In this document: positions 20,820 through 32,004 of the stretch, in pieces
Layout of the letters: the number at the start of each line of letters is the position of its first letter
Position numbering within the stretch: position 1 is the stretch's first letter
DNA from: Antilocapra americana
Lineage: Eukaryota; Chordata; Mammalia; Artiodactyla; Antilocapridae
Assembly (NCBI GenBank): GCA_007570785.1
Contig: ML662465.1
Location: 3,307,172 to 3,371,171 of the forward strand
DNA: 64,000 nucleotides
Direction of reading: 5' to 3'
The notes under the pieces: generated by a model
The model's database searches: none
Seen by the model: only the letters and a program-made list of their open reading frames with translations
Told to the model about the DNA's origin: nothing
Position numbers and translations under genes: made by a program

Positions 20820-22149
20820 GCTAAACATAATAATAATAATTCTGTGCATTTGCATCTGTGGGGGGGTGGCAGATGGGAAATGAGTGGGAGGTGTTTCAGT
20901 TTGCTAAAAAAAAACCCCTCATAACTGCTGAGGAACTGCTACTAATTGTCCTAAGGTTCAAAATTCTGGAAGAAAAAATATTTAAAACTAGAAGGGGGGT
21001 GAGTCTAGAAGGGAATGTTATTTTTTTATCCCCTTGTCTCTCATGAGAAGAAGGCCTTGGTAGAAGGACAAAGAGTCTTGTTTTTTGAGATTTCCTTTCT
21101 TGTCTGTATGATGTCTTGATCCACCCAGATATTTCCAAACAGATACATAAATAATATATTCTATTAAGTCATTATCTTGGTTTCAAGAAGTTAATCTTTA
21201 AAGATCTGTTTTTAAAGGATCAATACGAAAGAGGATATTCACCAGAATTCTGGATTTACACGTGTCAGATGCTTTAATTTTGCAAGGCTCTTTGTGCAGG
21301 GTTGGTTCCTGTCTGGTAGCCAGTCATTAGGTTACTTGACAACCTCAAAGTGAGGATGTTCCTAAACCTGCCAGACCCCCTTAACCGATGGTCAAATTTC
21401 ACAGTGCCCAGGCCAACCTGGTTCCACTTTATTTATGTAGAGCAGTGACACCTAGTGGCAGGGAAGGGAAACCACATCCGAAATCTCTGGTGGTACCTCC
21501 CCATCCCTCCAGGGATTCTTGTTGGTATTAGCGGGGGGAAAAGGGACCCCTAAAGGGCTTAGGTATTTTACTTGTTGAGCACTGGTCTGATTTTGAAGAT
21601 ACCCAGTGATTTATGATTCAGGGTCAGCTCAGTTGGCTGGATCTATTCCAGCTCCTCTGGGAAAATGCAAATCCAGCATAGTGCTCAGAATTGGGAGGCT
21701 CCATAAAAAGACACAGAAGGTACTGGTGTTCTAAAGAAGGACCATGAGCAAATAGGGCATCACAGCTCTTCAATAGCCAACCAAGAGTACTGGACGATTA
21801 TCCAGAGATTTTGGAGTGAACGGCACGCTGGTGAGGACATTTTACCAGTACACAGAGAGATGGAAGCACGCGTTGCAATATGAATCACCATCACGGACTC
21901 ATCGGTTTTCTGCCATTAGACTGTGAGTTCCCTGAAAGCTGAAACTATTATCTTCTTCCTTTGTTAAAACCAGCTACATGCGTCTGACAAATAACAGGTA
22001 ACAGTAAATGTTGAATGAACGAGAAGAGCGATAAAGAGAATGAATCAGTCAGAGAAGTACTTCTGGGAAGACTGCATAAGATAAGAAGCCTGCCGTGTAT
22101 GTCTACCGAAGCTGAGACAGCTTTTAGCAAACTTGACGCAGTTAAGTCA
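20820..22149. other. Repeat-poor stretch
   Basis: About 1.3 kb without recognisable repeats or genes. Contains a short (AAT)n run near 20829 and several purine-rich blocks. Confidence 0.4.
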
Positions 22150-22345
22150 TAGTACTAGCAGTTGATATGCACTGAATACTTATCATACACTATTTAAATG
22201 TATTCTCCTCTTGGCATTCCCATTTAGCAGCTGGGAATCCAAAGCACCCTTCACTCCATCTAGGGAACTGCAGAGTTGGGATTCCAACCAGGCAACTGGC
22301 TCCAGCAACCGTGTTCTTCCCCATGACACTGTACTGCCTCTCTTC
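22150..22345 (-). repeat. MIR: MIR SINE
   Basis: CCATTTAGCAGCTGGGAATC, AACTGCAGAGTTGGGATTCC and CCATGACACTGTACTGCCTC are the reversed MIR body. Confidence 0.65.
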
Positions 22346-22526
22346 AACAAAAGTGATTGTTTTAAGTTCTAAAAGAAGCGTTCCACTTAAAACAAGACTT
22401 CTTAAAGTGTGAGATCCATTATTGCACAGGAAATGTCATATACATAGATTATTTCTGCCGTGAATCTGTGATGTCGAAGGAATCAAGCCTTACATACATC
22501 ATGCAGTGAATGGACTACCCTGCTTG

Positions 22527-22742
22527 TGTGTGCTCAGTCACTCAACTGAGTCCAACTCTTTGCAACCCCATGGACTGTAGCCCACTAGGCTCCTCTGTCC
22601 ATGGGATTCTCCAGGTAAGAATACTGGAGTGGGTTGCCATTTCCTACTCCAGGAGATCTTCCTGACCCAGGGATGCAAACCTGTGCCTCCTGCATTGGCA
22701 AGTGGATGCTTTATCACTGTGCCACCTAGGAAGACTGGAAAT
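22527..22742 (-). mobile_element. Bov-tA: Bov-tA SINE
   Basis: Antisense copy from TGTGCTCAGTCACTCAACTG to reversed head TGTGCCACCTAGGAAG. An 8-bp TSD CCTGCTTG is at 22519-22526 and 22743-22750. Confidence 0.94.
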
Positions 22743-24524
22743 CCTGCTTGGAACATACACACACCCCCTTCAGATGGAGCTCTCCCCTACTCAAAGGCAT
22801 TTGTTTTTTTTCTTTTTTAATAACTTAAGCATATTTTACAAAAGATAAGCTCTTCCCTTCCTTTGCTCTCCCCTGCCTCAGACATTTTTAAGAATAAGGT
22901 TATATCATTTCTTAAGAGTTCCTGGAAAATGCCTAGAAACTGAACCTCATAGATTTCTTCCTTATTGAAAAACTCCTTCTCCTGAGGCCACACGGGACCT
23001 CAGCTTGTCTACTTAAGGCTTTGTTCATTCAGAGTGAAAAGAAAGCAGGACATGGTATATTTCATATTCGGAGTTGATATATGTCCCATTTGAACATGAA
23101 TGAACTGTGTGGCACCCAATGAGTTTTCTGATTTGCTAACATTCTGGCAGTGGAAAGATCTTAGTTGGTCTCAGTTCCAAAAATAAGGTCAGCTGTTCAA
23201 GAAGGAAATATAGTATCTCACAAGCTCCATCTGTAATCATCCATGAACTGAAGATTAGAAAATCCATCAAGATTGGCATCAACCCATACTGAGCGGAGAT
23301 CTGAGGTCCCCAAGAGAGGCCATGAGCACATACCCACACAGCAGCTCCACTCTAAACTCTCCTTCTCATTATTATTGTACCCAGTGTGACTGAAAAATAG
23401 CTCTTAGATACATTTGGGGGTGAACTTAGAGACCAAATCAATAGCCTCGAAGTCACCTTAACTATAAATTGCGCAGCCTTTCTTTCATCTGAATTCTTGC
23501 TACCTTGGGTTTTCTGTTCCTCGAACCCTTTATTCAAGAATTATGCAAGGTTATATTCTAGGTCTATTGTAATTTAGCATTTATAGTCCACGGTGCCTTT
23601 GGGACTAGATTACCTCCCTGCGTGATATTGTTTTTCATTTCTATGCTGACAAATACACCATTTCAACTGTCACTTAAGCAACCAGTTCAAGCTCTATTGT
23701 TATTTTAGCTCCATATTGTCAACCAGGTGGATTTATAAATGTGTTACCTGAAGGAAACGTTCCCCCAAATAGCAGAAGTAGAGACTTTATTTATTTATAA
23801 TTATTTGTTAGATTTGTAAAAATGTTCCTGTTGCCGGAAAGCCTCTGGCTAAATACAAATTAAAACACTTTTGAATGTAGTAAAAAACAGCAGTGGCATC
23901 ATTTTAATTACCCATTGGGGGATGGCAGGCAACAAAGATGTATTTATTTATTTCTTCCCTTGTTTAATGTGACTGCCTGCTTAGGGATATGAACTTCCTG
24001 TCTGCCTGTCTGCCACACTGACTCCATTGCCAGCATCCATTTACCTCTTCTTAACAACATCCTGTTTCTTTGTTTGCTTGTTTGTTTTTGGTGGGGGGTG
24101 GTGGTAGCAGGGAGGAACAGATTATTCTCTCTTATTTTGTAGGTTTGGGAGGAAAAGAATTCAGGATGACTCTCTCCCAGAAGAGGAGACTAGCTCTCCC
24201 TTCCTCCTAGTCTGAACACAGTTGTGGTTTGTGCTGCCCAGCCCGCCAGAATATCCTTCCATCCATTTGCATTTCTTCAAGTCTTCTTTTTCATTTCTCT
24301 TGATGTTTTCCCACTAAGTTCTCTTCTGTTTACATGAGCCAGCATCCATTTTTATTACTTGCAATCAAGAAACCCGACTTACACAGAAGGTTAAAACAAG
24401 AGAAATAGCATGGACCGCCCTTTGGCGTAAGAGACAATATGTAGATTTATTTCAAACCCTATCAGTCTTGGGCCAGTTAGGAAACCACATTGTTCTTTAA
24501 AGAGAATAGTCATTGACACAAAAT
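22743..24524. other. Long repeat-free island
   Basis: About 1.8 kb, the longest interval in which I recognise no transposable element. It includes AT-rich segments with homeodomain-type cores (TAATTA in ATTTTAATTACCCATTGG at about 23900; TATAATTATT at about 23797). No open frame looks coding. It could be unique sequence under constraint, but that is inference. Confidence 0.45.
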
Positions 24525-24815
24525 TTTACCTTCATAAAGATCAGATTTTGACTTCTAACTCTGCATATGCTGGAACTGAACAAGTTCCTTTAACCCTCTC
24601 CAAACCTCAGTTTCTCCAACCATCAAATGGGGTCACTCTAATGGCTACATGAGAAAATGTGCATGAAGCGCTTCTCTTCTGAGATGGCAATAAATAATGC
24701 TCAATAAGTGTTGGCTCATTTGACTTTTTTCGTCATCTGTCAACTGAGGAATAATAATATCCACACTCACTTGCAGAGTTATTTTCAGGATGAAATGTGT
24801 GAGACAATACTTTGA
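24525..24815 (+). repeat. MIR: Two MIR fragments in tandem
   Basis: The first runs 24525-24725 with TTCCTTTAACCCTCTCCAAA, CCTCAGTTTCTCCAACCATC and AATAATGCTCAATAAGTGTT (MIR 3' end). The second, 24735-24815, begins again at the MIR core (CATCTGTCAACTGAGGAATA, then TTGCAGAGTTATTTTCAGGA) in the same orientation. Confidence 0.75.
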
Positions 24816-25029
24816 AATTATAGAGTCTACAAGTACGAATCCAGAAAAAAATAGACAAGCTGCCCTCTGGTTCGTGCACATAGAATTGAACTGGCTCATA
24901 TAGCAAGGCATTGCTGGCCCAGCAATTCCTCTGGTAAGAAATGTTTAGCAAGTAGCTAGGAGTTATCACGTTCCAACAAGGTGGGCAAAGGGGAATTTGC
25001 CCTGGGGACAAAGAGATATATTTTAGGAA

Positions 25030-25210
25030 AACTTTTTTTTCCCCTCCCATTGAGTCTTCCTATCCATAAACATGGACAATTGTTACATTTAGTTCTTTTT
25101 TATTTTCATTCATGAGAGTTTTGTAGTTTTCCTCATATAGGTTTTGCACTTATTTTGTTATATTTACACCTAAGTATTTCTTATTTTGCATGTTATGGAA
25201 ATGGTCCTGT
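25030..25210 (-). mobile_element. L1M: L1 ORF2 fragment
   Basis: TTCCTATCCATAAACATGGA, ATGAGAGTTTTGTAGTTTTC and TTACACCTAAGTATTTCTTA are the reversed L1 ORF2 sequence just after the RT domain. Confidence 0.75.
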
Positions 25211-25214
25211 GGTA

Positions 25215-25595
25215 TTTTAAAATGTATATTTTAATTGGAGTATAATTGCTTTACAATGCTGTTAGTTTCTGCTGTACAACAACATGAATCAGCTATATGT
25301 GTCCATATATTCCCTCCCTCGAGTCTCCCTCCCACCCCCACCCCCATCCCCATCCCCATCCCACCCCTCTAGGTCATCACAGAGCACCAGGCTGCACTCC
25401 TGTACTATATAGCAGCTTCCCATTATCCATTTTACTCACGGTAATGTATATATGTCACTGCTAATTTCTCAATTCGTCCCACCCTCTCATTCCCCTCATG
25501 TGCCCACAAGTCCATTCTCGTGTCTCTATTCTTGCCTTGCAAATAGATTCATCAGCACCATTTTTCCAGATTCCAGATATACAGAAAGCTTCTCT
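25215..25595 (-). mobile_element. L1: L1 3'UTR
   Basis: TTTAATTGGAGTATAATTGC, GCTGTACAACAACATGAATC and TATAGCAGCTTCCCATTATC are the reversed L1 3'UTR. It lies on the wrong side of the ORF2 fragment at 25030-25210 to be the same copy, so the two are separate insertions. It includes a C-rich run of (CCCCAT) units at about 25332-25366. Confidence 0.88.
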
Positions 25596-25793
25596 TTTTA
25601 AAATTAGTTGATGATGATACATTTTAGACATTCAAACATAAATAATAATTTAATGAAAACCAACATGCCCATCATTCAGCATAAGAAATAAAACCTTGTT
25701 AATAATGATGAAATTGTCCGTGTAGCTTTTCAAATCACATTCCTTACCCCATCCCCTAATTTTTCTACATATGCATTCACCCTTGAGGGCTTC
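25596..25793. other. Unassigned stretch
   Basis: AT-rich, no family recognised. Continues after the SINE at 25997-26114. Confidence 0.3.
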
Positions 25794-25996
25794 CCCAGTG
25801 GCTCAGTGGTAAGAAAAAAATCCACCTGTCCAGCAGGAGATGCAGGTTCGATTCCTGGGTTAGGAAGATCCCCTGGAGAAGGAAATGGCCACTCAGTCCA
25901 GTGTTCTTGATTGGGAAATCTCAGAGAGAAAGGAGCCTGGTGGGCTACAGTCCATGGGGTCGCAAAAGAATCAGACATGACTCAGCGACTAAACAA
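25794..25996 (+). mobile_element. Bov-tA: Bov-tA SINE
   Basis: Sense copy GGGCTTCCCCAGTGGCTCAG to CAGACATGACTCAGCGACTA. Body intact. Confidence 0.94.
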
Positions 25997-26114
25997 AAAT
26001 CCCTAAGCTATACGTAACTATACACACATACTTATATAGTTATTTTTGCAAATTTTAAAATTATAATACAAGTGGTGATATACTATCTGGATTCTTAGGA
26101 AACTTGCTTTTTTA

Positions 26115-26400
26115 AACGTCTCTCAACATTTTTTTGTTTCAAATTTTATTGCATTTGATTTACAGTGTTGTTAATGTCTGCAAAGTGATTCAGTTAGACA
26201 CATATATATTCTTTTTCATACTCTTTTCCATTGTGGCTTATCATAAAATATCTAATAGAATTCCTTGTGCTATCCAGTAGGACCTTGTTGTTTATCCATT
26301 CCATACATACAATAGTTTGCATCTGCTAATCCCAAACTCCCAACCCTTCCCACTCCCATACTCCCCACCTCTGGCAACTACAAGCCTGTGCTGCTCAACA
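26115..26400 (-). mobile_element. L1: L1 3'UTR
   Basis: TTTACAGTGTTGTTAATGTC, TTTTCCATTGTGGCTTATCA, TATCCAGTAGGACCTTGTTG and CTACAAGCCTGTGCTGCTCA are the well-known reversed L1 3'UTR order. Confidence 0.88.
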
Positions 26401-26689
26401 TTATGTTTTTGAGATTCAATCTTTGTTATGTCTGGTTTTATTCAGTGCTGAATTGTATGATTTCATAGGAATGTATCGTAATGATGGTGATGCACATTTG
26501 GATCATTTCCAGTTCCAGCATCCTCTCATCCATCTCCTTTTGTGCTTCAGTTCCAAAGTCTTTCTAGTCTAGTAGTTCTCAAATTTGAGTCCACCAGCAT
26601 CATCTGGTCGGCTTCTTAAAACAAAGGCTTCTGGGCCCCTTCCCCAGATTCAATCAATCTGAGATGAAACTCAAGAATTAAAACAGTAC

Positions 26690-27277
26690 ACAAGCCTGTG
26701 TCCCTGTCCTTTGAAGGAAAAGGCTTTTGGGTTAGTCTCCAGATCTCCCTTAAGTTTCAAAAGGCTGCCTCAGGAGTTAAAGATTAGGAACGTGAAAACA
26801 TAGAAACGAAGAAGAGCTGTTGGCCTGGAAAACTAGTAATAAGTTAGACTATAAATCTGCCACATGGCAGAATCACAGAACTCCCTGAAAGATGTAGATA
26901 AAGACTTGAGACACATTCCTAAGTTGTTTTTATAGGAAGCAGACCCCCTCCAGATGAAAACTGCTGACTGTAAGAACACAGACCTCAGACTGGTCGAAAC
27001 CAAAAAATTGATGATGATTGAAACTTTGACCTTGATCCAACTGATCAGAGAATCGTGCATGAACTGATCATGCACCCTTCAGCCACCACTCCCACTGCCA
27101 CCACACTGTCTTTAAAACTTCATCCCCGAAAGCCAACGGGGAACGTGGGTCTTTTGAGCATGAGCTGCCCATTCTCCTTGCTTGGTGCTGAGCAATAAAT
27201 GCTCCACTCCCCTTCACCACAACCCAATGTTAATAGATTGGCTTTACCACACACGAGCAAGACAACCCAAATTTGGT
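26690..27277 (+). mobile_element. Solo ERV LTR (class I-like) inside MER5A
   Basis: Contains GTCTTTAAAACTTCATCCCC, GAGCATGAGCTGCCCATTCT, polyadenylation signal AATAAA at 27194-27199 in GAGCAATAAATGCTCCACT, and a 3' part ending CCAAATTTGGT. This is the R/U5-like layout of a class I ERV LTR. The exact 5' end and TSD are not clear. No attached gag, pol or env sequence. Confidence 0.6.
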
Positions 27278-27471
27278 GAAAGTGAAAGTCACTCAGTCAT
27301 GTCCAACTCTTTGCAACTCCATGGATTACATAGTCCATGGAATTCTCCAGCCAGAATACTAGAGTGGGTAGCCAGTTCCCTTCTCCTGGGGATCTTCCCA
27401 ACCCAGGGATCGAACCCAGGTCTCTCGCATTGCAGGAGGATTCTTTACCAGCTGAGCCACAAGGGAAGCCC
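27278..27471 (-). mobile_element. Bov-tA: Bov-tA SINE
   Basis: Antisense copy GAAAGTGAAAGTCACTCAGT to GAGCCACAAGGGAAGCCC. It abuts the 3' end of the LTR, so it lies in or at the edge of it. Confidence 0.94.
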
Positions 27472-27540
27472 AAAAAGCATACTTTTAACAAGTTCCCAGG
27501 GGAAGCAGACATTCCTGGTCCAGGGACCACACTTTGAGAA

Positions 27541-28064
27541 CCATCCCTCTGGGTTATATTTAACAAGGGAAGTGGTAGGTCACAGAATACAAACATCTTC
27601 AGATTATATATAAGCATTCCCATTCTCCAAATTCTCATGGACCCTGGAAAAATACCTTTGCCATTTTTTTTTTCAAAGTTGCCAATTAGTATTTCCCACC
27701 AGGCAGAAAGCTTCTTGTACTGTATTAGTTTCATCAGACCTAGCACACAGCACACTCCAAAAAGTTGGTTACGAATGGATGAGTACTTGGAAAGCCTCCA
27801 AGTTCATCCAGAGCATTTTTACCCTGGAGGTAGAGAAAACCCCAGAGTGTGAGCCTAGAATATCTTCTGTGACAGGGATGTGCTTGGTGACTCTATTAAT
27901 TTCTTTGGATTTCAAATTCTGCATTTCCTCCAATAATCCTCTGTATACAACCCGAATGAAACTCCTGCTGGCTGAGTCTCAGCTGTTCTTCAGGGTTTAT
28001 ATTACATGAGCCCTCATGCGGGGGAGGTGAGGGGGTCTGTCCTCCAGGGAGAGGTAGAAACCCT
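27541..28064. other. Unassigned stretch
   Basis: No repeat or gene recognised. Plus-strand short frames (27637-27852, 27779-28009) overlap in different phases with no recognisable product. Confidence 0.3.
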
Positions 28065-28365
28065 CAGGTACTGAGTTTCCACTATGTGTCAAGCACTTGA
28101 TCTTGTTTAATTTCCATAGAAGTCTACGTTGCAGGCATCATTATCCCCAACACATATAGTTACAGTGATAATAATAATAACATCAGGTAAAGTTATGGAG
28201 TGTATCCTGGGTATAAAGCATTCTTCTAAGCTCCTTGTATGGATCATTTAATCCTCACCACAGTCCACAGTATGATAAGCAATGGTTTAGAGCAATTAAA
28301 TAATTTGATCCCAAGTGCATCCCTAGTCAATGAAATCCTAATCTGTCTGACTCCAAGATCACCGT
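28065..28365 (-). repeat. MIR: Two MIR-like fragments, same orientation
   Basis: First: CACTATGTGTCAAGCACTTG, then GGCATCATTATCCCCAACAC. Second: AAGCATTCTTCTAAGCTCCT, CATTTAATCCTCACCACAGT and CTAATCTGTCTGACTCCAAG. Between them is an (ATA)n run at about 28168-28181. Both read as reversed MIR or MIR-like sequence. Confidence 0.6.
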
Positions 28366-29289
28366 TTCTTCCTTTTTTACCTTCGTTTTTTATGAGCATC
28401 AGCCAATTCACTTGTTCACACATAAATGGAATCCCAAGTCTGGGGAGATGCTATTTCAGCTGGATTTCTATCAATTCAGTTGAAATTAGTCCCAAAGATC
28501 CCGAGCCATTAAGGGGAAACACACAAAGAGTTATCTGAACAACCTTTCCCCACCCCCCCCCAAAGGAAATAGCTAGCTTCAGTGGACCAAAATTCCAACT
28601 GGACAGCTGTTAAGGATGGTAGAAAATAAACATGAAATTTAATCTGAAAATATATTTACCAGTACCCCTCTGTCAATCAGATGTCCACCTTGTGTTTGCA
28701 AGGGTCTAATAGCTGTGAACTTCAACTGAAGAAAAGCTTTCTGCTACCAGTCAGAATTATTGTATCACAGACCATTCACATTCAGAAGCTGCTGCCTTTC
28801 CTGTATCTTATTTTTTTGTTTTGGAAAATACTGAGAGAGTCTTCGCTACAGACTGTCTATCAGACAAGACGAACGATCATCAAAATACAGTCAGCAAAAT
28901 TTAAAAATATGGATAAAGAAAAGATATTAATATCCTTTCTAAGGTAATCAGTACTTTTTGTTTGACAAAGAAATTGCCCACTGTTTATGGCTTATGCAAA
29001 TAATATATGTTAATGTCAAAGCTGCAGAGTATACAGCTTTGCATATAAGTGTTTGTGGAAAATACATGCCAATACATTTTAAACCTTTCTTCATATAAAT
29101 ACAGCGATTTCATAAATATACAGTACCTTGTTTTTAAAAACATTTATTATAATTTTATGCAATGCAAATCACATTAGAATAAATTATTTTTTGCTAAAAT
29201 GGCAAAGTCAGCAAAATTAAAGGGAAATATAAAGTCCCCGTCATTATGTGCTCTTCAATTACCTCAAAATGAGCACAATACCAAGATGA
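28366..29289. other. Repeat-poor stretch
   Basis: No repeat or gene recognised. Includes a C10-type run near 28550 and AT-rich sequence from 28980. Confidence 0.4.
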
Positions 29290-30141
29290 ACAGAAGTGGT
29301 GAGAGAAATAAACAACCCAATCAAACACTGGGCAGAAGACCTTCATGGACATTTCTCCAAAGAAAGCATACAAATGGTCAGTAGATTCATGAAAAGATGC
29401 TCAACATCACTAATTATTAGAGAAATGCAAATCAAAACTACAATGAGGTACCACCTCACACTTGACAGAATGGCCATAAAAAGGCTACAAATAACAAATG
29501 CTAGACAGGGTGTAGAGAAAAGAGAACTCTCCTACACTGTTGATGGGAATGTAAGTTTGCACAGCCACTAATGGAAAACAGTATGAATGCTCCTCAGAAA
29601 ACTAAAAATAGAATTACCATTATGATCCACCAATCCCACACCTGGGTATATACCCAAACAAAACTATAATTCAAAACACTATATGTACCCCTATGTTCAT
29701 AACAGCCAAAACATTCACAATAGTCAAAACACACAAACAACCTAAATGTCCATCTATAGATAAATCTATAAAGAAGATGTGGCACATATATACAATGGAA
29801 TACTACTCAGTCATTACCAAGAATGAAATAATGCCATGTGCAACAACAAAGATGCAACTAGACGTTATCAAGTGAAGTAAGTCAGAAAGGGAAAGATAAA
29901 TACCATATAGTATCATTTATACGTGGAATCTAAAATAAGACATAAAAGAACCGATCTGTAAAACAGAAGCAGACTCACAGAGAGAACAGACTTGTGGTTG
30001 CCAAAGGTGTGGGGAGAGGGATGGATGGGAGTTTGGGGTTGTCAGCTGCAAACTATTAATTATAGAATGGATGAACAACAAGGTCCTACTGTGTAGCACA
30101 GGGAACTATATCCAGTCTCCTGGGATAGACCATAATGGGAA

Positions 30142-30172
<31 letters not shown>

Positions 30173-30215
30173 AACTGAGTCCCTTGGCTGTGCAGCAGAG
30201 ACTCAACAACCTCCC
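29290..30215 (+). mobile_element. L1: L1 3' end: ORF2 C terminus and 3'UTR
   Basis: One of the better-preserved L1 pieces here. A frame at 29296-29571 reads L1 ORF2 C-terminal protein ([20 protein letters not shown]), interrupted by stops. Another at 29693-29875 gives MEYYSVITKNEIM, the near-terminal ORF2 motif. The 3'UTR follows: GGTTGCCAAAGGTGTGGGGA, then ACTGTGTAGCACAGGGAACT. A (GT)n tract (30144-30172) lies in the 3'UTR. The 5' part is truncated; not functional. Confidence 0.9.
30144..30172. repeat. (GT)n microsatellite
   Basis: About 14 uninterrupted GT units within the L1 3'UTR. Confidence 0.97.
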
Positions 30216-30346
30216 ACACCCTCCCAAACAGCATTCGCTGTGATGCTCAGCGGCCCTCCCAGTCAACCTAGAGATTCTCTGTGTTCATGGCATCAGTCTT
30301 GCCTTTGCTGCTTGATGTATATGAGAACCAACATGCTTTATTATGG

Positions 30347-30573
30347 GCTTCCTGGGTAGTGCTACTGGTAAAGGACCCGCCTGCCAAAGCAGGTTAGATG
30401 TAAGAAATGTGGATTCAACCCCTGGGTCAGGAAGATCCCCTGGAGGAGGGTGTGGTAACCCATTCCAGTATTCTTGCCTGGAGAATCCCTTGAACAGAGG
30501 CAGCTGGCAGGCTACAGCCCATTTGGCTGCAGAGTCAAACACGACTGAAGTGACTAAGCATGCATGCACGTGG
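30347..30573 (+). mobile_element. Bov-tA: Bov-tA SINE
   Basis: Sense copy of the Bov-tA variant with an extended head and a ...GTGACTAAGCATGCATGCAC tail. Perfect 10-bp TSD TTTATTATGG at 30337-30346 and 30574-30583. Confidence 0.96.
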
Positions 30574-30744
30574 TTTATTATGGATTGATGATGAAGACTT
30601 CCAGCCAAGATAATCCCTGAAGAGGCGAGAATCAACCCTAATTATTACAGATGGAACAAGAACAGGCCCCGATAGAGACCAGTCTAACAGGGCTCCAAAG
30701 AAATACCTAAGAGAACAAGATGTATGTAACTGCAGAGAGTCACG

Positions 30745-31510
30745 AAGATGAATCCTAATCATTTCTTCCTTCATGGATCCACGCATGTATTCATTCAGCA
30801 GGTAATTCACTGCACCCTAATATGTGCCAGATATGATTCTATCCTTGGAGATGTTGCAATGTACATGTCAGAAAAGGCCCATGCCCTTGTGGAATTTATA
30901 GTCTAGATGCTTAGATAAGTGAGCAAATGAGGACACGTGGTTATTTCAAAGAGTGATGAGTAAACGTCCCTATCATGGAAGACACTCTTGGTGGGGTGAT
31001 GTGCGGACACTTCTCTGAGTGACATTTGAAGGACAATCAAAATAAAGAGATGCAGCCAAACATAGGGTGATCAGGGGAAGGTACTCAAGGTTTAGCCAGA
31101 GCCAAGGCCAGAAAAAGGATGAGAAACATTAGAGAGGCCAACAGAGAGAGGGGACAAGAGGGAGGCAGGCAGAACACGGGCTGGAGAAATGACCAGGGGC
31201 CATGTTTGGCGGAGTCCTGGAGGCCACACTACAGACCTCAGAGTTAATCCTAAGTGCACCGGAAGCGACTGAGCACTCACCCAGGGCACTGACACTTTCT
31301 GAAATGTCACTGTGTGAAGAATGACTTGAAAAGCAGGAAGTGGAGGGCCTGGAGAGAAGGCCATCGCTGTCCGCAGGATGAGAGATGGAGGTGGGCTGGA
31401 CCAGTGAATCAGCAGTGGGCTGTAGACATGCGGACCAATGCAGGATATATCTGAGAGATAAAAGGACAGAACTCGCTGATGGATTGAACGTAGAAGGTGA
31501 AACAGAAGAA
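30745..31510 (+). repeat. Ancient mammalian interspersed repeat, long copy
   Basis: Follows the order of a widespread old repeat whose name I cannot fix: TATGTGCCAGATATGATTCT, GCCCTTGTGGAATTTATAGT, GAGTGACATTTGAAGGACAA, and at the far end CTGGACCAGTGAATCAGCAG and TCGCTGATGGATTGAACGTA. Non-coding. The two overlapping minus-strand open frames at 31092-31518 are within it and probably meaningless. Confidence 0.55.
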
Positions 31511-31864
31511 GGAATCAAGACTGATTCAATAAGTTTTTTATATCAGCAGGTCAGAAGACAGGGGGTGGGCATTTACTGAGAAAGGATTAAAAATAAAAAT
31601 GAAAGAAGGAAAGAAAAAAGAACAGAGAAAGACACAGGTATGAGGGACAGCAAGAGACCCATCTGTCTCCCCCTTTACGCTTCCACAAAGGTCCCATGAC
31701 TGCCCTCATCTGACACTCCTTGGTCGTTATTCAGAACTCAGGTCAAAAGACAGGGATGTTATTTACTTACTGCCCACCCACCCTGGCCTGAAGACTCCCG
31801 CAGGCACCCTCAAGTGCATGAAATGCTCCCATCAACTTTATGCTTTCATTCCTATGATCCACCT
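31511..31864. other. Unassigned stretch
   Basis: Purine-rich at 31570-31640 (many GAAA/GGAAA), then unique-looking sequence. No gene. Confidence 0.35.
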
Positions 31865-31970
31865 TCAAGAAGAGAAGACCAGTGTTCAGGGAGGTTAATT
31901 ACTTATCCAAGTTCACAAAGCTAACCAGTGACAAAGCTTCTCTGAATCCGCAGCTTCTGAAGACAATACT
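31865..31970 (-). repeat. MIR: MIR SINE
   Basis: AGGGAGGTTAATTACTTATC and AAGTTCACAAAGCTAACCAG are the reversed MIR core. Confidence 0.7.
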
Positions 31971-32004
31971 TGGCTGAAAAGCCAGCTTTACCCAAGGCAA
32001 GTTC

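Larger units (their letters stand above)
26573..27540 (-). mobile_element. MER5A: MER5A (hAT-Charlie MITE), split in two
   Basis: Left part 26573-26682: AGTTCTCAAATTTGAGTCCA, then CTTCTGGGCCCCTTCCCCAG. Right part 27482-27540: TTTTAACAAGTTCCCAGGGG, then CCAGGGACCACACTTTGAGA. Together they make one MER5A with roughly 800 bp of later insertion (an LTR and then a Bov-tA) in the middle. Confidence 0.75.

Noticed and set aside
27297..27755. 152-codon minus-strand open frame
   Set aside because: Its C-terminal half is the Bov-tA at 27278-27471 and the middle is MER5A; no independent coding evidence.
31129..31518. 129-codon serine-rich minus-strand frame
   Set aside because: It lies entirely in an ancient interspersed repeat read antisense and is best explained as chance.
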